From Gemmatimonadota bacterium (GTDB taxonomy: Bacteria > Gemmatimonadota > Gemmatimonadetes > Longimicrobiales > Gaopeijiaceae): a stretch of 64,000 bases of DNA. The stretch covers positions 1 through 64,000 of the forward strand of contig JAPPGI010000218.1 in the NCBI GenBank assembly GCA_028874985.1, written 5' to 3'. Made by a program: the position numbers and the translations under genes. The notes beneath the pieces are model-generated. The model was not told the origin of the DNA, did not search any database, and worked only from the letters and a program-made list of their open reading frames with translations. Shown here one piece after another: positions 9,015 to 17,657 of this stretch (position 1 is the stretch's first letter; every line of letters begins with the position of its first letter).

Positions 9015-9743
9015 ATGGACTTCGACGCCTTCGAGCAGGAATCGCGCCGCGTCTTCGAGAAGATTCCCGAGCGCTTCCGCGACGGGGTCGACGGCCTCAC
9101 CGTCCACCGCCGAGCCCTTCCGCACCCCCGCTTCGACGGAGTCTTCACCCTGGGGGAGTGCGTGACGGAGTCATACCCGTCGAGCTGGGAGGGACCCGAA
9201 ACGGTGCGTTCGCTGGTCCTGCTCTACTGGGGGTCCTTTCACGCCCTCGCCCGGCTCGACCCCGGGTTCGACTGGGGGGAGCAGATCTGGGAGACCCTCA
9301 CCCACGAACTCCGGCACCACCTCGAGTCTCTCGCCGACCTGGATGACCTGACAGGCGTCGACTACGCCATGGAGCAGACCTTTCTACGAAGGGACGGCCT
9401 GGACTTCGACCCTGGCTACTACCGCCACGGGAACCGCATCGCACCCGATGCCTACGCCGTCGAGGACGAAGTCTACATCGAGCAGCTCTGGAGCCCCGCC
9501 GACTTCGAGAGGGCGGAGGGCATCTCGTTCTCGTGGGCGGGTCGAACCTACGAGACCGGACACCCGGCCGAGCTTGGAGACGTCCATTTCATTCGCATCG
9601 TGGACGGGATCGCGGCACCACCGTACATTGAAGTGGTGATCCTGCGCAGATCGTCCTGGCGGGAGCGGCTCCGGCGGGCACTGGCTAGCGAGGGACTCGA
9701 GATCCACGAGTCCGACGCCGTTGTCCGCGAGGTGGTGGCGTAA
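9015..9743 (+). CDS. Zincin-type metallopeptidase family protein (HELRH motif)
   Basis: This 242-residue protein carries HELRHH in the helix WETLTHELRHHLESLADLDD (residues about 98-117). That matches the zincin HExxH signature seen in minimal metallopeptidases of the MMP-like family. No signal peptide is visible, so it is probably cytosolic. The C-terminal half has a beta-rich stretch (GISFSWAGRTYE, IEVVILRRSSW) that I do not recognise, and it makes the protein about twice the usual minimal-zincin length. The ATG at 9015 is followed by an acidic helix that looks like a natural N-terminus, although the ribosome binding site is weak. Peptidase activity is inferred from the motif only. Confidence 0.7.
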   Translation: MDFDAFEQESRRVFEKIPERFRDGVDGLTVHRRALPHPRFDGVFTLGECVTESYPSSWEGPETVRSLVLLYWGSFHALARLDPGFDWGEQIWETLTHELRHHLESLADLDDLTGVDYAMEQTFLRRDGLDFDPGYYRHGNRIAPDAYAVEDEVYIEQLWSPADFERAEGISFSWAGRTYETGHPAELGDVHFIRIVDGIAAPPYIEVVILRRSSWRERLRRALASEGLEIHESDAVVREVVA

Positions 9744-9846
9744 CGCCGGCGCGCTCGCAGGTGTCAAGATAGGTAAGGAAGGTGCGGCGGGCGGGCCAAC
9801 CGCCGTAAGGCCGGACGGAAACACCCACAGGAAGGAGAGTCGAAAG

Positions 9847-10443
9847 ATGAAGCAGATGTACACCGGCCATGTCGGATCCGACCTGCATGCCCTGAGGATC
9901 GTGGCGATGGCCGCCCTCTTGGCCGGAGCGGGGTGCGTCTCCGCTCCTCAGGAAGAGGACGCCACCGCCATGGGCGGCCTCTCGACCGTGAACCTCGCCG
10001 GTTTCCTCACCCAGCAGATCGCCAACGATGTCGAGACGATCGAAAAAACGCTGCCGGTGGAACTGGATCTGGTCTGGCGCGTTCTGCCGGGCGTGTACCA
10101 GGAGCTCGGGATTCCGGTGGCTACGAGCAATCCCCAGAAGCATCAGCTGGGCAACCTCCAGTTCGAGGTTCAGCGGGTCAACGGAAAGCGCATGAACCAC
10201 TTCATCGACTGCGGCACCAGCCGGACGGGACCGATGGCCAACGCCTACCAGGTCACGCTGACCGTGATGACGACGCTCGAAGCCGTGGAGGAAACCGGCG
10301 GTACCAAGATGTCCAGCATCGTCGACGGGACCGCCGTGAACCGGAGCACCGCCGGATACCCCGTTCCGTGCACGAGCCGGGAAACCCTGGAAGAGCTGAT
10401 CGCCGACAAGGTGGCGGAGGTGCTGGGGGTCTCCGGATCCTGA
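9847..10443 (+). CDS. Putative lipoprotein, unknown function
   Basis: This 198-residue protein has a long N-terminal hydrophobic segment ending in a lipobox (LLAGAGC, Cys near residue 30). It should be a lipid-anchored envelope protein. The mature part is a compact mixed alpha/beta sequence with one Cys pair candidate (HFIDCGTSRTG and YPVPCTSRETL). I do not recognise the family. The ATG follows an AAGGAG box nine bases upstream. A strong hairpin just after the stop separates it from the next lipoprotein gene, which has the same design but no obvious sequence similarity. Confidence 0.75.
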   Translation: MKQMYTGHVGSDLHALRIVAMAALLAGAGCVSAPQEEDATAMGGLSTVNLAGFLTQQIANDVETIEKTLPVELDLVWRVLPGVYQELGIPVATSNPQKHQLGNLQFEVQRVNGKRMNHFIDCGTSRTGPMANAYQVTLTVMTTLEAVEETGGTKMSSIVDGTAVNRSTAGYPVPCTSRETLEELIADKVAEVLGVSGS

Positions 10444-10448
10444 GCCCC

Positions 10449-10476
10449 CCGTCCGGCAGGCCACCTTGCCGGACGG
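10449..10476 (+). terminator. Hairpin terminator after the 198-residue lipoprotein
   Basis: A perfect 10-base-pair stem (CCGTCCGGCA at 10449-10458 with TGCCGGACGG at 10467-10476) with an 8-base loop starts five bases after the stop. There is no U-tract. A second small hairpin, CCCTTG-CCGA-CAAGGG, follows at 10514-10529. Confidence 0.55.
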
Positions 10477-10604
10477 AACTTAGAGCGAAGCCGGGCGTAT
10501 GAAACCGAAGCGGCCCTTGCCGACAAGGGTCTCGTAGGAGTACGTTGTGTCCTGACACTCGTCCAATTGTTGCTGCGATCCGCCGCAGGAAGGAGCTGGT
10601 TCCG

Positions 10605-11090
10605 ATGGCCAAGGATTATCGTTCAATCTCATTCACGGTCGTCTGCGCCCTCCTCCTGATGAGCGGTTGCGACTGGCTGCGGCCCGGTGGTCCTCCGGAC
10701 GAGGCGCTGATAGAGATTTCGAGTGCGGACGCGGAAAAGGCGACGTTCGTCCTATCCCAGAGGTTTGAATGGGTCGAGGACTCCGACTGCGCCGGGGAAC
10801 CGGGGTGTGGCACCTCCGTCAGCATCGTCTCGGCGGACACGAGCATCGTCGACCTCCCCTACAGCGTGACCGTCAAGTTCACGTCGACCCAGCAGCTGAT
10901 GGTCGAGACCTATCCGGTCGGCCAGGACACGGCGAGGATCGGCATGCGCGTCCTCATCGACGGCACCGAGAAGTACAACGCCTTCAAGCTGCTCGGTCCT
11001 CCTGAAGGCGACGATCCCCGCGAGACCATGTTCTACGTGTACCAGTTCGGCGGCAGACCGCTCAATCCCGGTGTCGTCGGGGAGGGATAG
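10605..11090 (+). CDS. Putative lipoprotein, unknown function
   Basis: This 161-residue envelope protein has a short signal peptide and a lipobox (LLLMSGC, Cys near residue 22). The mature domain is mostly predicted beta strand and contains a short disulfide candidate (CAGEPGC near residues 60-66). It looks like a small Ig-like or immunoglobulin-fold domain, but I cannot place the family. The ATG at 10605 is supported by GAAGGAG about ten bases upstream. It lies downstream of another small lipoprotein gene with two hairpins between, so the two are probably separate transcription units or an attenuated operon. Confidence 0.72.
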   Translation: MAKDYRSISFTVVCALLLMSGCDWLRPGGPPDEALIEISSADAEKATFVLSQRFEWVEDSDCAGEPGCGTSVSIVSADTSIVDLPYSVTVKFTSTQQLMVETYPVGQDTARIGMRVLIDGTEKYNAFKLLGPPEGDDPRETMFYVYQFGGRPLNPGVVGEG

Positions 11091-11511
11091 AAAAGGCCCT
11101 CGGGCCGCGCTCCACCGGCCGGGAACCTGTGTCCGCGCTCGGTTTCCGTTTACCTCCTTCACCTCCCGGGTCTACCCCTCACCGCGCCCGGATCACGAGG
11201 GCGATCTCGTTCCGTAGCCTGTAGAACCTTCCCGCCGCATAAGGGTCGTGGTCCTATAAAGGGGGGGCTGCTGTCCGTGGAACGCGCTTACCTCCAAGTG
11301 CGTCCCGCGGGCCGAAGTCCGAAGTGGCCCTTCTCGAAATGAGCCAGCGTGTCGGTCGCGGGCGGTGCGCTCCGTCCATCGCCCAGCTCCATAACGAAGG
11401 CGGGGCCCGGGGCGATTTTCAATAGTCCCCCGCCCCGCCACCGTCTCTCCCTGAATGCGCTGGCCGCTACGGAACCACCCCGTCCGGCTCTGCGCCAGGG
11501 CGCTCTACGTA
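11091..11511. other. Convergent intergenic region, 421 bases, no gene seen
   Basis: Neither strand has a convincing coding sequence or tRNA-like fold. It contains a GC-rich hairpin (GGCGGGG at 11399-11405 pairing with CCCCGCC at 11433-11439, with further inner pairing) that may end transcription from the susD side. A second weak stem (GGCCC/GGGCC) follows the lipoprotein stop. Confidence 0.5.
11399..11439 (-). terminator. GC-rich hairpin downstream of susD-like gene
   Basis: A seven-base-pair outer stem GGCGGGG/CCCCGCC encloses a further CGGGG/CCCCG stem and the loop ATTTTCAATAG. It lies about 75 bases beyond the susD stop on the minus strand and may act from both sides. Confidence 0.4.
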
Positions 11512-12888
11512 CTAGGCCACCGGCTCACACCGTATCGTCCGCTCGTTTTCGATCTCGGGGTTGAGCTGCGCTTCCCGAGAACTGCCCGGGAACTTGGTCG
11601 GCCGGCCGGCACCTGGCCGAACCGGGTCCTCGAACCCGTCGAAAAGATCAAGCGTCAGGTCGTAACGATAGAGATCGACCGCTCGGTATCCCTCCATGAA
11701 GAGCTCCGCAAAGCGCTCATTCAGGAGGAACTCCATCATGTCTTCCTCGTTGGTCGGAACATCGATCGGCCTGAGGTCCACACGGCTCCTCAGCTTGTTC
11801 AGGATCGCGGTCGCCCCGGCATAGTCGCCGGACTTCACCTTCGCCTCGGCCTCGATCAACCGCGCGTGGTCGGAGTGCAGCATCGGGATGGGGTCATCCC
11901 TGAGCTCATACTTCATCTGGCTGTAGTGCGGTGTCTCACCGTCGTACCCGAGGGAGAACGGCCTCTTGAGGGCCGGCATGCGCATGTCGTATTCAGCCAC
12001 ATCCACCGGATCCATCAGGTCCTTGATGTAGGTCGAACTGTAACCCTCTTCGATCCGGTCCCACAGCCACGGCATCAGTCCAGCGTTCCTGGCGTAGTTG
12101 GTCGAATAGACCACGACCGCGTTGTTCTGCAGCCAGGTCGAGGTGGTGTGAAGCGCATCGTAGCTGAAACCATCGGGGACCGCCGCCGCCTCAGCCGCCG
12201 CCGCATCGTAGTCCTCCATGAGCATGAGCATCAGGGCCCGTCCCGTCCGTGCCGCGTTCATGTAATCGGGCCTCTTCTCGAGCACCTCCGGATCCACGTT
12301 CGGCACCAACTCCATGACCCTCGAGAAGGTCTCCGCCGCCTTGTGGTAGATCTGGATGTCGGCTGCCATCGGGGATGGCGACTTTTCGAGTGGGCCTTCG
12401 CAGGAGAACAGTCCCAGGTACATGTCGAGCAGAGCGTCACCCAGCAGCACCTGAACGCTTCTCACATCGCTGTTGACCTCGGCCTCGGTGAGAAGAACCC
12501 TTTTGAGCCTGTCCCAGGATTCCCTCGCAAACCACCGGTGCGCCGTCATTCCGTCCGGGAAGTTCCGCTTGAACGAACTGTAGACGAAATTCTCCTGAGA
12601 GGTCGGATAGGTGCCGTAGTGGCTACGGCCCTCGTCGACGATGCCGAAGGTGGTCGTGTACCACCCGGTCGACATGTACACGTCCGAGAGGAGCGACTGC
12701 CAGAGCACGTACCAGTCGACGTAGTCCTGTCCGGAGCCCTCGACGGTGTTCGCAACCGCGTCCAGGGCGTCGTCGAGATCCTCGTTGTCGTAGCGGCCCG
12801 GGTCGCGCACGGTGAGAATGTCGCAGGCACTGAGAGCCACCACGATCGGCAGCGCGCTCAGCACGCCCGCTTTCCGTATCCTATTCAT
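11512..12888 (-). CDS. SusD/RagB-like nutrient-binding lipoprotein
   Basis: This 458-residue outer-membrane lipoprotein should form the surface lid of the SusC-like channel encoded upstream. The signal peptide ends in VVALSAC (Cys near residue 22). Helix-rich repeats with the pattern RLIEAEAKVKSGDYAGATAILNKLR and the C-terminal ERFAELFMEGYRAVDLYRYD motif are typical of the SusD/RagB family. The protein is somewhat shorter than many Bacteroidota homologues. It lies 56 bases after the susC-like stop, in the same order as canonical Sus-like loci. No glycoside hydrolase or protease gene is adjacent, so the ligand (glycan, peptide or other) is undetermined. Confidence 0.88.
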   Translation of the reverse strand: MNRIRKAGVLSALPIVVALSACDILTVRDPGRYDNEDLDDALDAVANTVEGSGQDYVDWYVLWQSLLSDVYMSTGWYTTTFGIVDEGRSHYGTYPTSQENFVYSSFKRNFPDGMTAHRWFARESWDRLKRVLLTEAEVNSDVRSVQVLLGDALLDMYLGLFSCEGPLEKSPSPMAADIQIYHKAAETFSRVMELVPNVDPEVLEKRPDYMNAARTGRALMLMLMEDYDAAAAEAAAVPDGFSYDALHTTSTWLQNNAVVVYSTNYARNAGLMPWLWDRIEEGYSSTYIKDLMDPVDVAEYDMRMPALKRPFSLGYDGETPHYSQMKYELRDDPIPMLHSDHARLIEAEAKVKSGDYAGATAILNKLRSRVDLRPIDVPTNEEDMMEFLLNERFAELFMEGYRAVDLYRYDLTLDLFDGFEDPVRPGAGRPTKFPGSSREAQLNPEIENERTIRCEPVA

Positions 12889-12944
12889 TTTTCTTCTCTT
12901 CCTTTCTTGAAGAAATCGGAGTTTCGGTTTCCTGGGTCGCCACC

Positions 12945-15932
12945 TCAGAACCGTGTCCTGACCGACAGAAGGAACCTTCTCGGTTGTGGAACGCCCAGGA
13001 AGTCGACCGTCGAGCCGCTCCCGTCGTCATCGGCTAGGTACTTGTTGTTCGGGTCCTGACAGTTGCAGTCGTCCCACCAGTGCAGGTTGTATCCCGAAAG
13101 CGTGATGGTCGTACGCTCCAATCCCAGCGATCCGGCGATCGCCTGCGGGACGGTGTATACGATCGAGAGATCCTGGAGACGGATGTGGTCCCGCTTGTCG
13201 ACCTCGCGTATGGAGTGCGCATCCCAGACCGAGTCGGACTTGAAGGTGGAGTTCCCTTCCTCGTCGAAGTGCTTCAGGATCTCGTCGTAGCCCTGCGTGA
13301 TCCGCACGCCGTACCAGCGATCCCAGTTCCACGTCGACGCGCCCACTTCACCCCTGAACTGGAAGGACACCCTCAGGTCGTTCCCGATCTGGAAGCTGTT
13401 GAAGATCGAGCCCATGTGACGGGGCTGGGCCAGGCCGACGAAGAACGGGTGGGGGGTCCACTGGTGCCGGTTCTCGTTGCGGTCGTAGCTGTACAGATCG
13501 TAGTAGTAGATGTTGTCGAGGGGCTCCCCTTCCCACCAGCCGCCGAGCCGCTTGGCGTAGCGCCAACCGACGTGCTCCCAGAACCCGTCGTCCTTCTGGC
13601 GGTAGAGGGGCATCGAATCGTCCTGGGCCTGCGGGCCGAAGCTGATGATTCGGTTCCGGTTCCACTCGTAGGCGAGGTTCATGTTCCAGCGGAAGGACGG
13701 CAGGTCGACCAACGACGCCGAAAGAGCCGTTTCGATTCCACGGTTCATGAACTGGCAACAGTTCTCGATCCTTCTCGAGACCCCTTTGCTGGCGGGCACG
13801 GCGCTCGGATACAGGCCGTTGACGACATGCGCATCGTAGTAGGTCAGCTCGAGCCCCATCCTGTTGCTGAAGAGACCGATATCGAGACCGGTCTCGAATT
13901 CCCGCTTGTTCTCCGGCCCGAGATCTTCGTTGCCGGGCGCCGAGATACGGACGCCGGACTCGTCGCCCAGGACCGTGGTGGGCACGTAGGACTGGAGCTT
14001 GTCGAACGGACCGGGGGCCTTGCCGGCCCAGCCGTAGGCTGCCCGGAACTTGAGGTTGGAGAACCCGGGGGGCAGGAACGCCTGGGGCAGGTTGTAGGCG
14101 ACGTCCGCCTTCGGGTAGGTCTGCAACCCGTAGTTCTCGCCGAAGGCCGAGTTTCCGTCCGCCCGCACGGCCATCGTCAGGAAGAGGTCGTCGGTGAGGT
14201 CGAAGCGGTTCTGCATGAAGAACCCGACGTTGATCAGTTCCTCGAAATCCTCGTCGCCGAAGGTCTGCGCGGCGGCCTCGATCGACTCCATTCCCGGTGC
14301 GGCGAAGCGCTTCCCGGTCGCCATCGACATTGACGCGACATCCCAGTAGCCCTGCCCGCCCGCCGAGATGCTCCCCGTCAGGAAGTTCACGCCGAAGAGC
14401 TTGTCGTAGTCGAATGTCGTCAGGTAGTCGGTCGTGAACTTCCGTGACCGGCGATACCCGAGGTTCCTTTCGCCCACCTGGCCGAGGTAGGTGTAGAATT
14501 TGCCGTACGGAAGGTGCCGGCTCTTCTGATCGGTCACCGCGTCGAGCCCGAAGGTCACCTGGTGCGTGAAGTTCGGGATCGGCGTGTAGTTGAACTGGAG
14601 ACGGCCGGTCCAGCGGTCGGTGTCCGAGAACGTCTTGATCTCCTTGGCGCTCTCGACGCCCACACCGCCTATCCCGCCGCCGTACGGCCAATCCTCACTC
14701 GCGTTCTTCGGGTTGCTCAGCAACGCGTTGGTGTACACGCCGAGCCAGTTGTTGCCGGCCTGAACCACCCAGATCCTGTTACGGACGAACCCGGAGGTCA
14801 CACCCACGAACAGCTTGTCGGCCGCGGTCCAGTTGAGGTTGACGCGGATGTTGCCGCGGGTCTGGTCGTTGGGCTTGACCGATCCCTCCTCGTAGGTCAG
14901 GCCGCTGGACACGAAATAGGTCACGTCTTCGCCGCCGCCGGAGACCGTGAGGTCGTAGCTGTTGATGAGACCGTTCTCGATCAGCGTCTCGTTGGGATCC
15001 CAGGCCGGGAAGGTCAGATTGCCGTCCTTGTCCTTTTCCCCGAAGTTCGGGCGCAGCGTGGTCGGGAGGTTGGCGCGGAGGCGGTGCCGCCCCAGGCTGG
15101 TGTTGAGGGTGAAGGTGGACGGGGTGTTGCTGCGGCCGCGCTTGGTGAACACCTGGACCACACCGCCGGACGCCTCGGCGCCGAACAGCGTCGCCGCCGC
15201 CGGTCCCTTGAGCACCTCGATGCGATCGATCTCCTCGGGATTGAGGTCGGAAAGACGGTCCTCGCCCGCTCCCCCGGAGAAGAAGCAGCAGGTGACGCCC
15301 CGCATCCAGCCCCAGTCCTCCTTGTTGGCGTCGACCCGGACGCCGTCGATGTACACCACCGGACGCTGGGCGGTGAAGCCGAACGAGTCGGTTCCGCGAA
15401 TGCGAAGTTCGCGGCCCGATCCGACGCCACCGCTCGTCCCCATGGACTTGACGCCGGGCACGCGCCCCTCCAGCACCTGGGTGATGCCGGCGACCGGAAT
15501 GGCCTTCTTCAGCTCCTCGACATCGACTGAGGGGAGCGAGACACCGAGCTTCTTGCGCTCGACGCCCTGAGCCCCGTAACCCACGAGCTCATCGAGGCCG
15601 ACCGCGTCGATCTGGAGCTTGAAGTCGATCACCTGGGTGCTCCCGGGCGTGACGGTGACCTGCTTTTCCTGCACCCCGTACCCGAGTATCTGCACCCTCA
15701 CGGTGTACACACCCACGGGAACGCCCTGGAGGACGTAGCGCCCCTCGGTGTTGGTCAGTTGGCCCTTCGTGGTCCCCATGAGGTCCACGACGGCTTCGAC
15801 AAGGGCCGAACCGTTGGTGGCATCCGTGACCTCTCCGGTCACGGTGCCGGTTTGGGCGGCGAGATTCGAGACTCCAAACACGCCGAGCGCGAGAGCCGTA
15901 ATCACACCGCTGAGGCAGTAGCGATTGGACAT
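12945..15932 (-). CDS. SusC/RagA family TonB-linked outer membrane receptor
   Basis: This 995-residue energy-dependent importer spans the outer membrane. The signal peptide ends at NLAAQ. A carboxypeptidase-regulatory-like domain (TGTVTGEVTDATNG... residues about 28-110) precedes the plug domain with the SusC-type ELVGYGAQ segment, the VVYIDGVRVDAN strand and IEVLKGPAAATLFGAEASGGVV. The barrel ends in the aromatic-terminated LLSVRTRF needed for BAM insertion. Two adjacent cysteines (VTCCF) sit in the plug and are uncommon. The start ATG follows AAAGGAG eight bases upstream. The SusD partner is directly downstream. The gene is divergent from a PQQ-type dehydrogenase across 420 bases. Confidence 0.93.
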   Translation of the reverse strand: MSNRYCLSGVITALALGVFGVSNLAAQTGTVTGEVTDATNGSALVEAVVDLMGTTKGQLTNTEGRYVLQGVPVGVYTVRVQILGYGVQEKQVTVTPGSTQVIDFKLQIDAVGLDELVGYGAQGVERKKLGVSLPSVDVEELKKAIPVAGITQVLEGRVPGVKSMGTSGGVGSGRELRIRGTDSFGFTAQRPVVYIDGVRVDANKEDWGWMRGVTCCFFSGGAGEDRLSDLNPEEIDRIEVLKGPAAATLFGAEASGGVVQVFTKRGRSNTPSTFTLNTSLGRHRLRANLPTTLRPNFGEKDKDGNLTFPAWDPNETLIENGLINSYDLTVSGGGEDVTYFVSSGLTYEEGSVKPNDQTRGNIRVNLNWTAADKLFVGVTSGFVRNRIWVVQAGNNWLGVYTNALLSNPKNASEDWPYGGGIGGVGVESAKEIKTFSDTDRWTGRLQFNYTPIPNFTHQVTFGLDAVTDQKSRHLPYGKFYTYLGQVGERNLGYRRSRKFTTDYLTTFDYDKLFGVNFLTGSISAGGQGYWDVASMSMATGKRFAAPGMESIEAAAQTFGDEDFEELINVGFFMQNRFDLTDDLFLTMAVRADGNSAFGENYGLQTYPKADVAYNLPQAFLPPGFSNLKFRAAYGWAGKAPGPFDKLQSYVPTTVLGDESGVRISAPGNEDLGPENKREFETGLDIGLFSNRMGLELTYYDAHVVNGLYPSAVPASKGVSRRIENCCQFMNRGIETALSASLVDLPSFRWNMNLAYEWNRNRIISFGPQAQDDSMPLYRQKDDGFWEHVGWRYAKRLGGWWEGEPLDNIYYYDLYSYDRNENRHQWTPHPFFVGLAQPRHMGSIFNSFQIGNDLRVSFQFRGEVGASTWNWDRWYGVRITQGYDEILKHFDEEGNSTFKSDSVWDAHSIREVDKRDHIRLQDLSIVYTVPQAIAGSLGLERTTITLSGYNLHWWDDCNCQDPNNKYLADDDGSGSTVDFLGVPQPRRFLLSVRTRF

Positions 15933-16352
15933 TGGGACAACTCCTTTCCATAGGGTTAACAGTGTCCTCGCTGACGGCGGCCGCCTCCTGCAGGCGGCAC
16001 TGCCGACAGGTACATAGTACGGACCTTGCTCGCAGGACGCAAATCGGACCTTCCCCGGAGAGCCCGGGTGTGAAGCCGGCGCAAGGGGTCCCGCCGCGGG
16101 AACTCGGGCCTCCGGTACCCTCGGCGCCGTCCCGAATCCCGGCCTTCACCGGTCCCGCCTTTAGCTGCCGATGCCCGGGCGACCGGACGGTAGCAGGTCG
16201 CTAAGTGACTGCCATAACACACTTTACGTCCTGGATTAGGATGAGAATCACCCCTTCGTGCACCCCGTGGCGGGTGGCCGCGCACCCCCAACGGCGGTAT
16301 CCATTCCCAATCGTATTCCGCAATCGCAACCGCTGAAGAAGGCTCAAGAACG
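15933..16352. other. Divergent regulatory region, 420 bases
   Basis: No gene is seen here. It holds the promoter candidate of the SusC/SusD operon, a 5'-leader hairpin (GCCGCC at 15980-15985 with GGCGGC at 15993-15998) and the upstream region of the sugar dehydrogenase. Confidence 0.5.
16014..16042 (-). promoter_or_regulatory. Candidate promoter of the susC/susD operon
   Basis: On the minus strand TTGCGT (16037-16042) is followed by a 17-base spacer and TACTAT (16014-16019). It lies about 80 bases upstream of the susC start. The hexamers match the sigma-70 consensus at 4 of 6 positions or fewer, and promoter rules in this lineage are uncertain. Confidence 0.35.
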
Positions 16353-17513
16353 ATGACCCGAACCGTGTCGGTACCCGTTTCGACCGCGGCCCTGGCCGTG
16401 GTTTGCTCCCCCGTTGCCGCCCAGCCGGACCTCCGACGCACGGCGCTGCATGACTATCGAGTGGTCACGGTGGCCGACGGGCTGGTGGTCCCGTGGTCGA
16501 TCGCCTTCCTTCCGGGCGGGGACATTCTGGTGACCGAGCGGGCGGGAAGACTGCGCATCATTCGCGACGGCGAACTCCTTCCCGACCCCGTCCCCGGCAT
16601 TCCCGCGGTGGTGGCCCGCGGTCAGGGCGGGCTGATGGATGTTGTTCCCCACCCGGACTTTGGGTCCAACCGGATGATCTACCTCAGCTACTCGAAGCCC
16701 GGGGAGGACCTCGGCCGGATGGGCACGACGGCGGTGATCCGGGGAACCCTCGAAGACGATCGTTTCACCCCGGTCGACGAAGTCTTCGAGGCCGTGTCCC
16801 GCGGCAACAGCCACTACGGCTGCAGGCTGGCCTTCGACGCCGGCGGCTACCTCTTCATCTCGGTGGGCGACCGTCAGATCCCTCCCCGGGGAGACCTCGC
16901 CGCCCACCCGGCCCAGGACCTTTCCAATCACCACGGGGTGATCGTGCGGCTTCACGACGACGGGCGGGTGCCCGCGGACAATCCCTTCGTGGGGCGGGAA
17001 GGTGCTCGGCCCGAAATCTGGAGCTACGGCCACCGCAATCCGCAGGGACTGGCGGTTCACCCCGGGACCGGGGCGGTGTGGCTGACCGAGCACGGGCCGC
17101 GCGGCGGCGACGAGGTCAATGTCTCCACCCCCGGCGCCAACTACGGCTGGCCGGTGATCGGCTACGGCGTGAACTACCGGGGAGGGACGGCGATTCACGC
17201 ATCGACGCACGCCGAGGGGATGGAGCAGCCCCTGCACTTCTGGGTACCCTCCATCGGTGTGTCCGGCCTGACCTTCTACTCCGGTGACAGGTTCCCCCGG
17301 TGGCGGGGCAGCCTCTTCGCGGGAGGACTTTCGGGCCGGCGTGTCGACCGGCTCACGCTGGAGAACGGGCGGGTCGTCGCCCGCGAGACGATCTTCCAGG
17401 GCATGGGCCGGGTGCGGGACGTGCGCGAGGGGCCCGACGGCTACCTCTACGTGGCCCTTGAAGCCCGCGGTGGCGGGAAGACGCCGATCGTGCGCCTGGA
17501 GCCGGTCGGGTAG
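16353..17513 (+). CDS. PQQ-dependent sugar dehydrogenase (soluble aldose dehydrogenase family)
   Basis: This 386-residue exported beta-propeller enzyme should oxidise aldose sugars in the periplasm using pyrroloquinoline quinone. The signal peptide ends near PVAAQ. Family motifs in order are VPWSIAFLPGGDILVTER, GQGGLMDVVPHPDFGSN, the active-site GNSHYGCRL with the conserved His, SNHHGVIVRLHDDGRVPADN, WSYGHRNPQGLA, TEHGPRGGDEVN and NYGWPVIGYG. Length is normal for the YliI-like group. No PQQ biosynthesis gene is in the window, so the cofactor must come from elsewhere. It is monocistronic and divergent from the SusC/SusD operon, which may supply or sense a related substrate; that link is only suggested by position. 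It ends with a TAG stop. Confidence 0.9.
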   Translation: MTRTVSVPVSTAALAVVCSPVAAQPDLRRTALHDYRVVTVADGLVVPWSIAFLPGGDILVTERAGRLRIIRDGELLPDPVPGIPAVVARGQGGLMDVVPHPDFGSNRMIYLSYSKPGEDLGRMGTTAVIRGTLEDDRFTPVDEVFEAVSRGNSHYGCRLAFDAGGYLFISVGDRQIPPRGDLAAHPAQDLSNHHGVIVRLHDDGRVPADNPFVGREGARPEIWSYGHRNPQGLAVHPGTGAVWLTEHGPRGGDEVNVSTPGANYGWPVIGYGVNYRGGTAIHASTHAEGMEQPLHFWVPSIGVSGLTFYSGDRFPRWRGSLFAGGLSGRRVDRLTLENGRVVARETIFQGMGRVRDVREGPDGYLYVALEARGGGKTPIVRLEPVG

Positions 17514-17592
17514 GAGTCGGGGGAGCGCCTCGGGAACGGCGGGCGAATGGGGCGGGGTGCGCGCCCATGGGTGGGACTGCAAGACGAGGCTC

Positions 17593-17631
17593 CCCGGCCC
17601 CGGGCCGGCACGAAGCCGGGCCGGGGCCGGG
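17593..17631. terminator. Bidirectional hairpin between convergent genes
   Basis: A 17-base-pair stem with one mismatch (17593-17609 against 17615-17631) closes a five-base loop ACGAA. It lies between the sugar dehydrogenase and the oppositely oriented TonB receptor. A second 7-base-pair hairpin, GCCGGTC-TGA-GACCGGC, at 17642-17658 abuts the receptor stop codon. Neither has a U-tract. Confidence 0.6.
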
Positions 17632-17657
17632 AGAGGAATCCGCCGGTCTGAGACCGG

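Noticed and set aside
11450-11520. A tRNA-like fold downstream of the SusD gene
   Set aside because: A D-loop-like stretch is present, but there is no T-loop (GGTTCGAATCC-like) or proper acceptor stem.
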